DNA from: an uncultured Prevotellaceae bacterium
GTDB lineage: Bacteria > Bacteroidota > Bacteroidia > Bacteroidales > Bacteroidaceae
NCBI GenBank assembly: GCA_900316475.1
Contig: ONDA01000022.1
Coordinates: forward strand, 1 to 52,561
Direction of reading: 5' to 3'
DNA: 52,561 nucleotides
Every line of letters starts with the position of its first letter. The stretch's first letter is position 1. Of the stretch, positions 1 to 7,189 are shown one piece after another. A program made the translations under genes and the position numbers. A model generated the notes under the pieces. That model searched no databases. It was given only the letters and a program-made list of their open reading frames with translations, and had not been told where the DNA came from.

Positions 1-111
1 ACAGCCGCTTGGCTCTCACACCGTAGAGCTGGTACTTACACTGACGGCACACCCGTCGCCGCGTCCCCGTGGGGTAGTAAGCACACGGGGCAACCCCGTA
101 AGCACAAATTT
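1..111 (-). other. window-edge segment, possible zinc-ribbon gene fragment
   Basis: Read on the minus strand, one frame stays open from about position 105 to the window edge and encodes a short Cys-containing peptide with a CRQC pair followed by basic residues (VCRQCKYQLYGVRAKRL). No ATG is visible, so if real it is a fragment or the start lies in a decayed region. A short hairpin (ACGGGG-CAA-CCCCGT) lies at about 76-90, with GTAAGCAC repeated on both sides. I do not recognise a family and the coding call is weak. Confidence 0.2.
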
Positions 112-146
112 AAGACAAAGAAAAGAGCTGCCTCGAAGACAGCCCT
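112..146 (-). terminator. intrinsic terminator of higBA
   Basis: On the minus strand a 10-bp stem (137-146 pairs with 124-133, two G-U pairs) with a 3-nt loop is followed by TTTTCTTT. It begins 6 nt after the antitoxin stop codon, so it should end the higBA transcript. Confidence 0.75.
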
Positions 147-151
147 TATGT

Positions 152-496
152 TTAGAATACCGCAGCGATTCTTGGTATTTTCTTCAATCGCTCCAAGAAC
201 GATTTGTTGCGTTTTGCCGATAGCAGGTTATACTTCATTTGTAGCGCAAGCAACGGTGCTGCATCCAATTCCAGTGCCTGTCCTATAAGCAGCGCCATCT
301 CTGCACTCAAAGGGCGCTTAGCGTTCAGCACCTCGTTCAGCTGACTGGCGGGCACGCCAATCTCCGAAGCCAAGTGTCGCTGGCTGATGCCACGAAACTC
401 CAGCTCGTCCTTTATCACCTCGCCCGGATGGGTCAGGTAGTGCGGTTCCAAATTGTTGGCAACCATTCTGTCGTCTTTTCCCTCTATATGTACCAT
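152..496 (-). CDS. higA: HigA-family antitoxin (XRE helix-turn-helix)
   Basis: 114-residue DNA-binding antitoxin. The segment HPGEVIKDELEFRGISQRHL followed by a second helix (SEIGVPASQLNEVLNAKRPLS) is the typical HigA/VapA helix-turn-helix, residues about 23-65. The start ATG at 496 lies 3 nt after the stop of the upstream toxin gene, so the two are translationally linked. The toxin-first order is the usual higBA arrangement. HigA proteins neutralise the toxin and repress their own promoter; a perfect palindrome overlapping the promoter at 869-884 is the obvious operator. A start ten codons downstream (466) is possible. The family call is secure; neutralisation of this toxin is inferred from linkage. 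Confidence 0.85.
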   Translation of the reverse strand: MVHIEGKDDRMVANNLEPHYLTHPGEVIKDELEFRGISQRHLASEIGVPASQLNEVLNAKRPLSAEMALLIGQALELDAAPLLALQMKYNLLSAKRNKSFLERLKKIPRIAAVF

Positions 497-499
497 AAT

Positions 500-823
500 T
501 CATGAATTTTTATAATGGTTCGACAATTCCGTTAAACTTACCATCTCTGCAATGGTCTTTTCGCCCTCAAGAATCTCGCGAAACTCTATGCGATACTGAT
601 TGTTCACTCTAACCGACGATAGCCCCTTCTTGTCTCCATGCAGATGCTCGTAGTGCAGACTACTGTATTTGGTTAGCCCCATCACATTTGCCTCTTCCAT
701 CATCAAGTCTACCACACGAGTATATTTCTTAATGATTTGGGGCTGAAAGCGATGTTTCTTGTCGCTGGTCTGTCCGTCCTCATAGAGTTCTCTGAGATAG
801 TCTTCTTCGAATGTTACAATCAT
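500..823 (-). CDS. higB: HigB/RelE-family toxin (mRNA interferase)
   Basis: 107 residues from the chosen start at 823. An upstream in-frame ATG at 847 would lie before the predicted transcription start, since the -7 box is at 845-852, so the second Met (MIVTFEEDYLREL) is preferred. Family features are the basic mid-region (HGDKKGLSSVRVNNQYRIEF), which matches the substrate-binding strands of HigB/RelE toxins (LKGDRKGxxSIRINxQYRI), and a C-terminal strand ending NHYKNS. These toxins cleave ribosome-bound mRNA. The antitoxin gene follows after 3 nt. The gene is complete and shows no inactivating change. Confidence 0.85.
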   Translation of the reverse strand: MIVTFEEDYLRELYEDGQTSDKKHRFQPQIIKKYTRVVDLMMEEANVMGLTKYSSLHYEHLHGDKKGLSSVRVNNQYRIEFREILEGEKTIAEMVSLTELSNHYKNS

Positions 824-844
824 GCTTCGTTCACTTTTCGGGGA

Positions 845-876
845 CAAAGATAATAATATTATTCGGTATTCACAAA
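845..876 (-). promoter_or_regulatory. higBA promoter (Bacteroidetes type)
   Basis: Minus strand: TTTG (873-876), a 20-nt spacer, then TATCTTTG (845-852). This is the Bacteroidetes sigma-70 -33/-7 pattern and places the transcript start near 838, just before the higB ATG at 823. Confidence 0.8.
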
Positions 877-884
877 TTTGTGAA
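869..884. promoter_or_regulatory. 16-bp palindromic operator candidate of higBA
   Basis: TTCACAAATTTGTGAA is a perfect 16-bp palindrome covering the -33 element. A second palindrome (AATAATATTATT, 852-863) fills the spacer. Positions and symmetry suit autorepression by the HigA homologue. Confidence 0.6.
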
Positions 885-1277
885 CATCTTTTTCTGTATT
901 TAATGCGTTTTTCTATTTTTTATAAGACCATATAACAAAAGAACCGTCCCTCTGTTATACTTTAATCAGAACTTGGCGGTAGGTTATCACAGCGGTTCGC
1001 AGATATCGCGCGTGTTGACTGAGGACTGATGGAGCGCAATATGTTCTGCCCAGTTTGTGGCGCACCTGTATTAGCACAGAAGGGTCGGTTCAGAATAGTC
1101 CCAAATAATCATTAGTTTGCTTTGAGAGGGAAAAGTGTTGGCGTGGGAGGGAGGAACTACGGTTTCATTTCGTTGAACATCGCCACTTCGGCATCAAAAC
1201 GGCTCACGATTTCTTCCAATAGTGGATGATTACGAGGAGCAATGAGATGTTGATGCGGGTTACGTCAAGGCTATTCA
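885..1277. other. intergenic region with gene remnants and an inverted repeat
   Basis: There is no complete gene here. An inverted repeat TATAACA-N15-TGTTATA lies at 931-959. On the plus strand a 28-codon frame at 1029-1115 starts MERNMFCPVCGAPV, a zinc-ribbon-like start that ends early. On the minus strand a frame ending with TAG at about 1159 (tail FDAEVAMFNEMKP) looks coding but has no start and is out of frame with the small gene upstream at 1278-1451. These look like decayed genes of an accessory region. Confidence 0.4.
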
Positions 1278-1451
1278 TTACTTTACGGCAATATCGTAGT
1301 AATGCGAGTCGGCAGCCTGTTGTCTCAGCCGATCCTCCTCAGCGAATATCTCGTTGGCCCTTTTCTGAAAGGCATCCTTGCGCTCTCTGGCTTTTTGTAG
1401 CCATGCCATTACTTCTTCACGTGTGCGCTGCTTGTAATCAGTTGTTGCCAT
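1278..1451 (-). CDS. small hypothetical protein, 57 residues
   Basis: ATG at 1451 opens a 57-codon frame: MATTDYKQRTREEVMAWL, then a highly charged helical segment (KARERKDAFQKRANEIFAEE) and a C-terminus SHYYDIAVK. There is no signal peptide or membrane segment. Composition is that of a soluble, largely alpha-helical protein. The protein-like sequence just downstream in another frame suggests the gene may once have been longer and frameshifted, or was followed by a partner gene. Function is not recognised. Confidence 0.45.
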   Translation of the reverse strand: MATTDYKQRTREEVMAWLQKARERKDAFQKRANEIFAEEDRLRQQAADSHYYDIAVK

Positions 1452-1594
1452 AATCTATATTGTTTCTTTGTATTGTTTGTTGGTGTCAGTCTGTCATTTA
1501 GCACGCTTTCGTGCGCAAAGTTACAAAAAAAAACAAAAAAAAGCATTTTGAGAGAATATTTACACGTTTTTGGGCACAAATACTATTCCAGGAT

Positions 1595-1618
1595 TCACAG
1601 GGGGTTGACCCCCTGTGA
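1595..1618 (-). terminator. hairpin downstream of the yafQ-like gene
   Basis: TCACAGGGGG-TTGA-CCCCCTGTGA is a perfect 10-bp stem with a tetraloop, about 30 nt after the toxin stop. It lacks a long T-run on the minus strand, so it may be a palindromic repeat acting as a transcript end. The hairpin at 8373-8411 shares the CTCACAGG/CCTGTGAG core. Confidence 0.5.
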
Positions 1619-1647
1619 GCATTTTCTCTGAGTGAGGGGGAAGGTAA

Positions 1648-1920
1648 TCAGAAGAGGTCGGCGTGGGTACCGGTCTGCAAGAAGAGTAGCGTCAACTGCT
1701 GGTCGTTCTGTTCCCATGTCATCAGCCAGTTGGGCTGTATGTGGCACTCCCAGATGCCATTCATGTCGCCCGACAACTTGTGGGGACGGTACTTAGCCGG
1801 CAGCGAGCCGGTGGTTCTGAGAAGAGCGATAGCATCGTAGACCAATTGTATGTTGAGCCCTCGCTTGATGCAGCGCTTTAAGTCTTTTTCAAAGCGTTTG
1901 CTGGTATCGACACTATACAT
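1648..1920 (-). CDS. YafQ-family toxin (RelE superfamily)
   Basis: About 90 residues from ATG 1920 (MYSVDTSKRFEKDLKRC). The C-terminal half has the YafQ pattern HKLSGDMNGIWECHIQPNWL, a strand (LLFLQTGTH) and the terminal HADLF, where family members carry the catalytic His. YafQ-type toxins cut mRNA on the ribosome. The longer in-frame start at 1956 would overlap the antitoxin by 44 nt; the chosen start overlaps it by only 8 nt, a common toxin-antitoxin junction. The antitoxin precedes the toxin, as in dinJ-yafQ. Family assignment is firm. Confidence 0.85.
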   Translation of the reverse strand: MYSVDTSKRFEKDLKRCIKRGLNIQLVYDAIALLRTTGSLPAKYRPHKLSGDMNGIWECHIQPNWLMTWEQNDQQLTLLFLQTGTHADLF

Positions 1921-2227
1921 TGCTGCTACGAATCTTTTTGAATTCTTCTTCGCCAAGTATGCTTCTAAACATCTCGTCTACGGAGTTGTAGTGTGTCACC
2001 CCGATGCCCTTGTGGGCGTCCTCGATGGCCTTCATTGCTTCATCGTTGAGGTACTCGCCCGTCTCTGGATCGTATAGTCGGGGCTTTGCCTTGGTTTTTT
2101 GGGCTTTAACTTTCGTTACTCCTTTTAACATGCCAATAGCTTTTTTGATGTCCTTCATCATCGATATGTCGCTGATGCTTACCAGCAGTTGTCCTTCTTG
2201 TGGATACATCGTTGTTCTTGCTCCCAT
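1913..2227 (-). CDS. putative antitoxin of the yafQ-like toxin
   Basis: 104 residues from ATG 2227 (MGARTTMYPQEGQLL). The longer frame upstream runs through the promoter and is not used. The protein is small and charged: a short predicted strand near the N-terminus, a Lys-rich middle (KVKAQKTKAKPRLYDPETG) and a helical C-terminus (HYNSVDEMFRSILGEEEF). It does not obviously match DinJ/RelB, so the antitoxin role rests on position: directly upstream of and overlapping a YafQ toxin, with its own promoter. The C-terminal part would be the toxin-binding segment. Confidence 0.65.
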   Translation of the reverse strand: MGARTTMYPQEGQLLVSISDISMMKDIKKAIGMLKGVTKVKAQKTKAKPRLYDPETGEYLNDEAMKAIEDAHKGIGVTHYNSVDEMFRSILGEEEFKKIRSSNV

Positions 2228-2255
2228 AATCGTATTGTTTTTACGTTTCTGCGTG

Positions 2256-2287
2256 CAAAGATACGAATAAGCGAGCGAAAATGCAAA
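2256..2287 (-). promoter_or_regulatory. promoter of the yafQ-like toxin-antitoxin pair
   Basis: Minus strand: TTTG (2284-2287), 20-nt spacer, TATCTTTG (2256-2263). The antitoxin ATG at 2227 lies about 20 nt below the expected transcript start. Confidence 0.8.
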
Positions 2288-2312
2288 CAAATTTGCAATT
2301 TTCCGAGCGTGA

Positions 2313-2339
2313 GTATCTTCGGGCGAAGCCCAAAGATAC
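2313..2339. repeat. imperfect palindrome containing a -7-like box
   Basis: GTATCTTCGGGC-GAA-GCCCAAAGATAC: 12-bp arms with one mismatch. The right arm read on the minus strand contains TATCTTTG, so it could act as a second promoter element upstream of the toxin-antitoxin pair. Confidence 0.5.
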
Positions 2340-2451
2340 GACATTTTCCGAACAACGCACACTTTCCCTCAGAAAATTCACCATTCACCGTAAACCATTC
2401 TTGCGTCCCTTCGGTAGCAACGCATGTTTCTGTCGAGAGAAGAAAAGGAGA

Positions 2452-2483
2452 GCGGCCGTCCGCGCCGTGGCGTCCGGGGCCGC
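2452..2483. repeat. GC-rich hairpin
   Basis: Nested inverted repeats: GCGGCC (2452-2457) with GGCCGC (2478-2483) outside, and CGCC (2463-2466) with GGCG (2469-2472) inside. It is one of several palindromes between the toxin-antitoxin pair and korB. Confidence 0.45.
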
Positions 2484-2505
2484 CCTCCCTGGGTTCATCC
2501 TCAGG

Positions 2506-2570
2506 GATCATGGGGACAGATTGTTTGAAGTGAATTCAACGAATTCATTCAAAAACCTGTCCCCATGATC
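2506..2570. repeat. 65-bp palindromic (REP-like) element
   Basis: Perfect 14-bp outer arms (GATCATGGGGACAG at 2506-2519, complement at 2557-2570) enclose a second paired set: TTTGA with TCAAA and TGAATTC with GAATTCA around an AAC loop. It lies 24 nt beyond the korB stop and could also act as the transcript end. Confidence 0.7.
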
Positions 2571-2593
2571 TTAAGTTGTTATTAAACAACCGC

Positions 2594-3598
2594 TTATTTC
2601 ACTTCCCAGATGTCGTTGGTCTCAAGCAGTTCGCTGAAGTTATGGTACTTCTTCTGGGCAGAGACCTCTTCGAGCTGGGCATAGACGGCATCGTTGTAGG
2701 TGGGAGCCTCCACGTCGCGGATAACGCCAAGGGCGATGGGGAATCCATCTTCAGGCGTCATCAGGGCGAGTTTCAGCTGCAGCGTGTTGTCTTGGCAGTG
2801 AGCATCGTGGACGAGGACGTCGTCCAGCGTATAGCCATCCTTGCCAATCTCGACGACCTTCAGACCGAATCCCTGCTGTACCAGTCCGAACTCGTTGTTC
2901 TCGCCGAAGACGAGCTTCTCGCCGTGGCGCACGTAGATGGCGTTCTTCTTACGGCCTTCGTTGTTGTAGACGATGTCGTGGCAGTGGTCGTTGAAGATGA
3001 CGCAGTTCTGCAACACCTCAGTCACCGAGGCCCCTTTGTGCTCGTAGGCGGCCTTCAGCACCTCGACCGTTCCCTTGGCATCGGTAGCCACGCAGCGGGC
3101 GAAGAAGTGTCCGCGGGCACCGAAGCACAGCTCGGCAGGACGGAACGGGTCCTCGACGGTGCCGTAAGGGCTCGACTTAGAGACGAAACCACGGGGCGAC
3201 GTCGGCGAGTACTGACCCTTCGTCAAGCCGTAGATGCGGTTGTTGAGCAGAATCATGTTCAGGTCGATGTTACGGCGGTTGGCATGGATGAAGTGGTTGC
3301 CACCGATAGCCAGACCGTCGCCGTCGCCCGACACCTGCCAGACGGTGAGGTTGGGGTTAGCCACCTTGGCACCGGTGGCGATGGCGGCGGCACGACCGTG
3401 GATGGTGTTCATGCCGTAGGTTGCCATATAGTGGGGCAGACGGCTCGAACAGCCGATACCAGAGATGACTGCGACGTTCTCAGGGGCTACGCCAATCTCG
3501 GCCATAGCCTTATGGAGCGATGCCAGGAAGAAGTGGTCGCCACAACCAGGACACCACCGGGGCTGGCCTTTCTTGAAATCTTGTGCTGTATAACTCAT
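2594..3598 (-). CDS. korB: 2-oxoacid:ferredoxin oxidoreductase, beta subunit (KorB-like)
   Basis: 334 residues. This is the thiamine-pyrophosphate subunit of a 2-oxoglutarate (or related 2-oxoacid):ferredoxin oxidoreductase, which converts the oxoacid and CoA to acyl-CoA, CO2 and reduced ferredoxin. The N-terminal WCPGCGDHF is typical of the beta chain. The TPP/Mg motif GDGDGLAIGGNHF at about 95-107 is followed by ILLNNRIYGLTKGQYSPTS. The alpha subunit gene lies upstream on the same strand, but a GxxExxY gene and repeats lie between them. Substrate preference cannot be read from sequence; 2-oxoglutarate is the common assignment in Bacteroidales. Confidence 0.93.
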   Translation of the reverse strand: MSYTAQDFKKGQPRWCPGCGDHFFLASLHKAMAEIGVAPENVAVISGIGCSSRLPHYMATYGMNTIHGRAAAIATGAKVANPNLTVWQVSGDGDGLAIGGNHFIHANRRNIDLNMILLNNRIYGLTKGQYSPTSPRGFVSKSSPYGTVEDPFRPAELCFGARGHFFARCVATDAKGTVEVLKAAYEHKGASVTEVLQNCVIFNDHCHDIVYNNEGRKKNAIYVRHGEKLVFGENNEFGLVQQGFGLKVVEIGKDGYTLDDVLVHDAHCQDNTLQLKLALMTPEDGFPIALGVIRDVEAPTYNDAVYAQLEEVSAQKKYHNFSELLETNDIWEVK

Positions 3599-3604
3599 AT
3601 TCTT

Positions 3605-3662
3605 TATTCTTTTTCTACTACGAATTATACGAATTTTACGAATTTTACAATTTTACAATTTT
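3605..3662. repeat. AATTCGTAAAATTCGT-type repeat, korB side of GxxExxY gene
   Basis: Degenerate ACGAATT/TTACGAATTTTAC units between korB and the GxxExxY gene. Its orientation is opposite to that of the block at 4077-4216 on the other side, so the pair acts as an inverted repeat around the gene. Confidence 0.65.
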
Positions 3663-4071
3663 ACAAATTTTTTCTGAGGTTGGGGAAGCGTTCAAACTTC
3701 AGTGATGTTTCGCCAAAGTTAATCAGAATTGCTAAGGGGAGCCCTGAAACCTTTGCGTAATTGATGGCTTGAGAGCGATGCGTATCATCAAGTTCCTTGA
3801 CGGCCTTCATTTCTATAATAATATTATCATAGCAGATAAAGTCTGGGATGAAGGTAGACGACAGCTCAGTACCGTTATATACGGCGTGCAACCGGGCTTC
3901 CCTTTGGTATGGTATTTCCTGTTTCTTCAGTTCTACCTCAAATGCGTCCTGATATACTTTCTCTTGGAACCCACAACCGAAATACCGGTGTACAGCCATT
4001 GCCGCACCGATAATCTTGTGAGATTCCTCTGGGAAAGCCAGACAACTGACAGGGCGATTTAACTGAGGCAT
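3661..4071 (-). CDS. GxxExxY protein
   Basis: 136 residues. The name-giving motif appears as GFQEKVYQDAF at about 34-44 inside the sequence HRYFGCGFQEKVY. A later conserved strand pair (IPDFICYDNIIIEMKAV) carries the D...E-x-K arrangement of the PD-(D/E)XK nuclease fold to which this family is related. Family function is not established. It sits between korA and korB, genes that normally adjoin, and is flanked by inverted AT-rich repeats, which suggests it arrived as a mobile cassette. It is intact. Confidence 0.85.
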   Translation of the reverse strand: MPQLNRPVSCLAFPEESHKIIGAAMAVHRYFGCGFQEKVYQDAFEVELKKQEIPYQREARLHAVYNGTELSSTFIPDFICYDNIIIEMKAVKELDDTHRSQAINYAKVSGLPLAILINFGETSLKFERFPNLRKNL

Positions 4072-4076
4072 GATAA

Positions 4077-4216
4077 TTCGTTAAATTCGTAAAATTCGTA
4101 GTCGTTATTATTTCTAAAATTCGTAGTCGTTATTATTTCTTTAATATATCTTCGAAATTAGTTAAATTCGTAAAATTCGTAGTTGTTATTATTTCTTTAA
4201 TATATCTTCGAAGTTA
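4077..4216. repeat. tandem copies of the korA 3' end and AATTCGT repeats
   Basis: Three imperfect direct copies: 4080-4115, 4116-4160 and 4161-4216. They share TTAAATTCGTAAAATTCGTA, then GTYGTTATTATTTCT and TTTAATATATCTTCGAARTTA. The last copy contains the final codons and stop of korA, so the 3' end of korA has been duplicated downstream, probably by slippage or by the event that brought in the GxxExxY gene. Confidence 0.75.
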
Positions 4217-6111
4217 GCAACTAATGAGGAGGTAGTGAAGGGCTGGCCTTTCACTTCGTTGAACTGGTAGGGTACGAAACCGTCGACCTTCATGCGCAGG
4301 TAGGCAGCCAGCTGACCCATGTTCTGTTCGGCCACTACCACCTTATTATATTTAGAGAGTACCTCGGCCGTGTTCTTGGGCAGCGGGTTCAGATACTTGA
4401 AGTGAGCCTGAGCCACCTTGTGGCCGGCAGCGCGCAGTTCTTCCATGGCCGAGTGCAGATGGCCGTAGGTAGAGCCGAAGCCCACAACGAGAAGGTCGGC
4501 ATCGGCGACGTCGCCTTCCACTTTCAGGTCGGGAACTTCGATATTGGCAATCTTCTGCTGGCGCAGACGCGTCATCAGATCGTGGTTCTCGGGGTTCGTT
4601 GAGATGGCACCCGTCTGCGAGTCCTTCTCCAGTCCGCCAAGGATGTGAGCAAAACCCTCACGTCCGGGGACGGCCCAGTAGCGGGTACCGTTCTCAGCAC
4701 GCATATAGGGTGTCCACTTGCCTTTCAGCTCCTCGGGGACATACGGCGGGTTGATGGCGTCGAGTTTCGCTATGTCGGGCAGTTTGAACGCGCCAGAGCC
4801 GTTGGCTACGAAGGCATCGGTCAGCAGCACGACGGGTGTCATGTGCTCCAGGGCTATCTTACATGCCTGATAGGCTGCGTCGAAGCAGTCGGTAGGACTG
4901 GTGGCAGCCATGACGGGCATGGGACTCTCACCGTTACGGCCGAAGAGAGCCTGCAGCAGGTCTGTCTGCTCTGACTTCGTGGGCAGACCCGTGGCAGGAC
5001 CGCCACGCTGTACGTCGAGCACTACCAAGGGCAGCTCCATGATGACGGCCAGGTTCATGGCCTCCGACTTCAGGCAGATGCCAGGACCCGACGTGCTGGT
5101 CACGCCGAGGGCACCGGCAAACGAGGCACCGAGGGCTGAGGCGCAGCCCGAAATTTCGTCCTCACACTGTACGGTGATGACGCCACACGACTTGTGCTTT
5201 GACAGTTCGTGGAGCACGTCGGTAGCCGGGGTGATGGGGTAAGAGCCCAGATAGAGTTTCAGTCCGGCTTTCTCGGCAGCAGCAATGAAGCCGTAGGCCG
5301 TTGCCTTGTTGCCCGTGATGTCCATATAGCGGCCGGGCTGCTTCTCCTTCGACTCAATGCGGTAGACGTTGACAGCCGACGAGTGGGTGTTGTGACCGTA
5401 GTCCCAGCCAGCCTGAATCACCTTGATGTTAGCCTCGGCGATGGCGGGTTTCTTGGCAAACTTCTCGCGCAGGAAATTGTTCACCAGTTCCAGGTCGCGG
5501 TCGAAGAGCCAGCAGACGAGTCCCAGCGCAAACATGTTGCGGCACTTCAAAACTGACTTCATGTCGATGCTGGCCCCTCCTACTGCCCCCGAGGGGGCTT
5601 CATTACTCTTGCCAACTTTTGTGGCCCCCTCGGGGGCCGAAGGGGGGGCCGGCATGAGCGCTTGTTTCACCATCGTCGTCAGCGGGCACTGGATGACGCG
5701 GTCCGGGTCGATGCCCATCTCGCCAAGATAGTCCTCGCTCTTGAACTGAGCCTTCTCCAGGTCCTTAGGACCGAACGAGTCGGTGTCGATGATGATGGTG
5801 GCACCGGGCTTGGCGTAGCGGTACTGCGTCTTCAGGGCGGCAGCGTTCATAGCCACCAGCACGTCGCACTTGTCGCCAGGGGTGTAGACCTTGCCGGAGC
5901 CGATGTGTACCTGAAAACCTGATACGCCCGTCAGCGAACCTTGCGGGGCGCGGATGTCCGCAGGGTAGTCGGGGAATGTTGAAATGCCGTTACCAACGGT
6001 GGCACTGACCGTAGAAAAGATGTTTCCGGCCAACTGCATACCGTCGCCGGAGTCACCTGAGAAGCGGACAACAACCTGGTCCAGCTCCTTCACTTCTAAA
6101 TTTTCTGCCAT
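4189..6111 (-). CDS. korA: 2-oxoacid:ferredoxin oxidoreductase, fused gamma-alpha subunit (KorA-like)
   Basis: 640 residues, partner of KorB. Residues about 10-190 form the gamma domain (RFSGDSGDGMQLAGN; FPDYPADIRAPQGSLTGVSG) and about 190-640 the alpha domain (YPITPATDVLHEL; ITVQCEDEISG; TSTSGPGICLKSEAMNLAV). Residues about 154-181 (Pro/Ala/Gly/Ser-rich) are encoded by an inserted palindromic element at 5572-5650 and look like a linker insertion between the domains; the frame is kept. A good promoter lies at 6150-6180. Confidence 0.93.
   Translation of the reverse strand: MAENLEVKELDQVVVRFSGDSGDGMQLAGNIFSTVSATVGNGISTFPDYPADIRAPQGSLTGVSGFQVHIGSGKVYTPGDKCDVLVAMNAAALKTQYRYAKPGATIIIDTDSFGPKDLEKAQFKSEDYLGEMGIDPDRVIQCPLTTMVKQALMPAPPSAPEGATKVGKSNEAPSGAVGGASIDMKSVLKCRNMFALGLVCWLFDRDLELVNNFLREKFAKKPAIAEANIKVIQAGWDYGHNTHSSAVNVYRIESKEKQPGRYMDITGNKATAYGFIAAAEKAGLKLYLGSYPITPATDVLHELSKHKSCGVITVQCEDEISGCASALGASFAGALGVTSTSGPGICLKSEAMNLAVIMELPLVVLDVQRGGPATGLPTKSEQTDLLQALFGRNGESPMPVMAATSPTDCFDAAYQACKIALEHMTPVVLLTDAFVANGSGAFKLPDIAKLDAINPPYVPEELKGKWTPYMRAENGTRYWAVPGREGFAHILGGLEKDSQTGAISTNPENHDLMTRLRQQKIANIEVPDLKVEGDVADADLLVVGFGSTYGHLHSAMEELRAAGHKVAQAHFKYLNPLPKNTAEVLSKYNKVVVAEQNMGQLAAYLRMKVDGFVPYQFNEVKGQPFTTSSLVANFEDILKK
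5572..5650. repeat. palindromic element inserted in frame in korA
   Basis: Arms at 5572-5601 and 5621-5650 are near-complementary. Each contains its own palindrome: GCCCCCGAGGGGGC (5585-5598) and GGCCCCCTCGGGGGCC (5623-5638). The layout of two small palindromes in inverted orientation is that of REP/BIME-type elements. It adds about 28 codons to korA without a stop. Confidence 0.75.
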
Positions 6112-6149
6112 AATTATTAATATGAATACCTATTTTCAAAATTCGCGTG

Positions 6150-6180
6150 CAAAGGTACTGCAAATTATGAAAAACGCAAA
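6150..6180 (-). promoter_or_regulatory. korA promoter
   Basis: Minus strand: TTTG (6177-6180), 19-nt spacer, TACCTTTG (6150-6157), about 40 nt upstream of the korA ATG. Confidence 0.75.
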
Positions 6181-6308
6181 ACAAATAACGATTAAAATGC
6201 AAAAATAGTGTATTTTGAACGCTATTTCTGCATTTTTATTCAGTACGGTGCATATCCTGCTTTATCTTCTTGGCGGCATCAGCATCTTGTTCGCCACTGA
6301 GGCTGTGT

Positions 6309-7010
6309 CTACTTCGTTAACAGGTCGTACAGCTCCTTCATGCCTGCCGAGGCGCCCTTCTGTATCTGCTGTACACGACCGCCGGCAGCTATGGGGCTCG
6401 GGTCGATGAGGTAGATAGGCACCGAGGGGCGGGCATAGTGCAGCAGTCCCGCAGCAGGATAGACGACGAGCGACGTCCCGATGACAATCAGGATGTCAGC
6501 CTGTTGCACCTCGTCGGCGGCGATGGTGATGTTGGGCACGGCCTCGCCGAAGAATACGATGAACGGGCGCAGCAGCGAGCCGTCGCCAGCCTTGGTGCCT
6601 GGTGCTATCTCGCAATTGTCGGGCGTCAGCGTCACCTGGTAGCGCGGGTCGTCGACGTCGCGGCTGGAGCACACCTTCATCAGTTCGCCATGCAGGTGGA
6701 TAACCTTCGACGAGCCAGCCTGCTCATGGAGGTTGTCTACATTCTGCGTCACTACCGTCACGTCGTAGTGCTTCTCCAACTCGGCCACCAAGCGGTGACC
6801 CTCGTTAGGTTTCACGCCCCAGCACTTCTTGCGCAGCATATTGTAAAAGTTGGTCACTAATGTGGGGTCGGCTTCCCATCCTTCGTGGGTAGCCACCTGA
6901 GCCACAGGATAATCTTCCCAAAGTCCGTCGGCATCGCGGAAAGTCTTCAGACCACTCTCCACAGACATACCGGCACCTGTTAAAACTACAATCTTTTTCT
7001 TCTTCTCCAT
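6309..7010 (-). CDS. NAD-dependent protein deacylase (sirtuin, Sir2 family)
   Basis: 233 residues from ATG 7010 (MEKKKKIVVLTGAGMS); the longer frame starts inside the promoter. Sirtuin landmarks in order are GAGMSVESGLKTFR (NAD binding), VVTQNVDNLHEQAG, HLHGEL with the catalytic His, and GTSLVVYPAAGL. The enzyme removes acyl groups from lysine using NAD. The zinc ribbon is reduced: the usual CxxC pairs after the catalytic His are missing, with only single Cys residues (KVCSS; NCEIA), as in some bacterial sirtuins. Monocistronic from its own promoter. Confidence 0.92.
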   Translation of the reverse strand: MEKKKKIVVLTGAGMSVESGLKTFRDADGLWEDYPVAQVATHEGWEADPTLVTNFYNMLRKKCWGVKPNEGHRLVAELEKHYDVTVVTQNVDNLHEQAGSSKVIHLHGELMKVCSSRDVDDPRYQVTLTPDNCEIAPGTKAGDGSLLRPFIVFFGEAVPNITIAADEVQQADILIVIGTSLVVYPAAGLLHYARPSVPIYLIDPSPIAAGGRVQQIQKGASAGMKELYDLLTK

Positions 7011-7057
7011 AATTTCCTCTCTCTCTGTTTTTAGCGTTTTTTTTACCGTACAGCCTG

Positions 7058-7089
7058 CAAAATTACTTATTTCTGTCGTAACATCCAAA
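7058..7089 (-). promoter_or_regulatory. sirtuin promoter
   Basis: Minus strand: TTTG (7086-7089), 20-nt spacer, TAATTTTG (7058-7065). It supports the downstream start at 7010. Confidence 0.7.
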
Positions 7090-7189
7090 CTTTTCCCCGG
7101 TTTTTGTTTCCATTCGTTGACATTCCTCTTTTATTTACCCTGAAAAGTGATTAGTGGAACCCATCACTCGTAAGAAAGTTGCTGAAAAG

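Noticed and set aside
1226-1453. Plus-strand 75-codon frame
   Set aside because: It lies opposite the better-supported 57-codon minus-strand gene and lacks a ribosome site.
2576-3760. Plus-strand 394-codon frame opposite korB
   Set aside because: It is the antisense shadow of korB, whose motifs are clear on the other strand; its translation is low in complexity and has no family pattern.
6229-6308. Short coding-like minus-strand tail after the sirtuin gene (ending KKIKQDMHRTE)
   Set aside because: Only about 26 codons, no start, and blocked upstream by a stop; too little to call.
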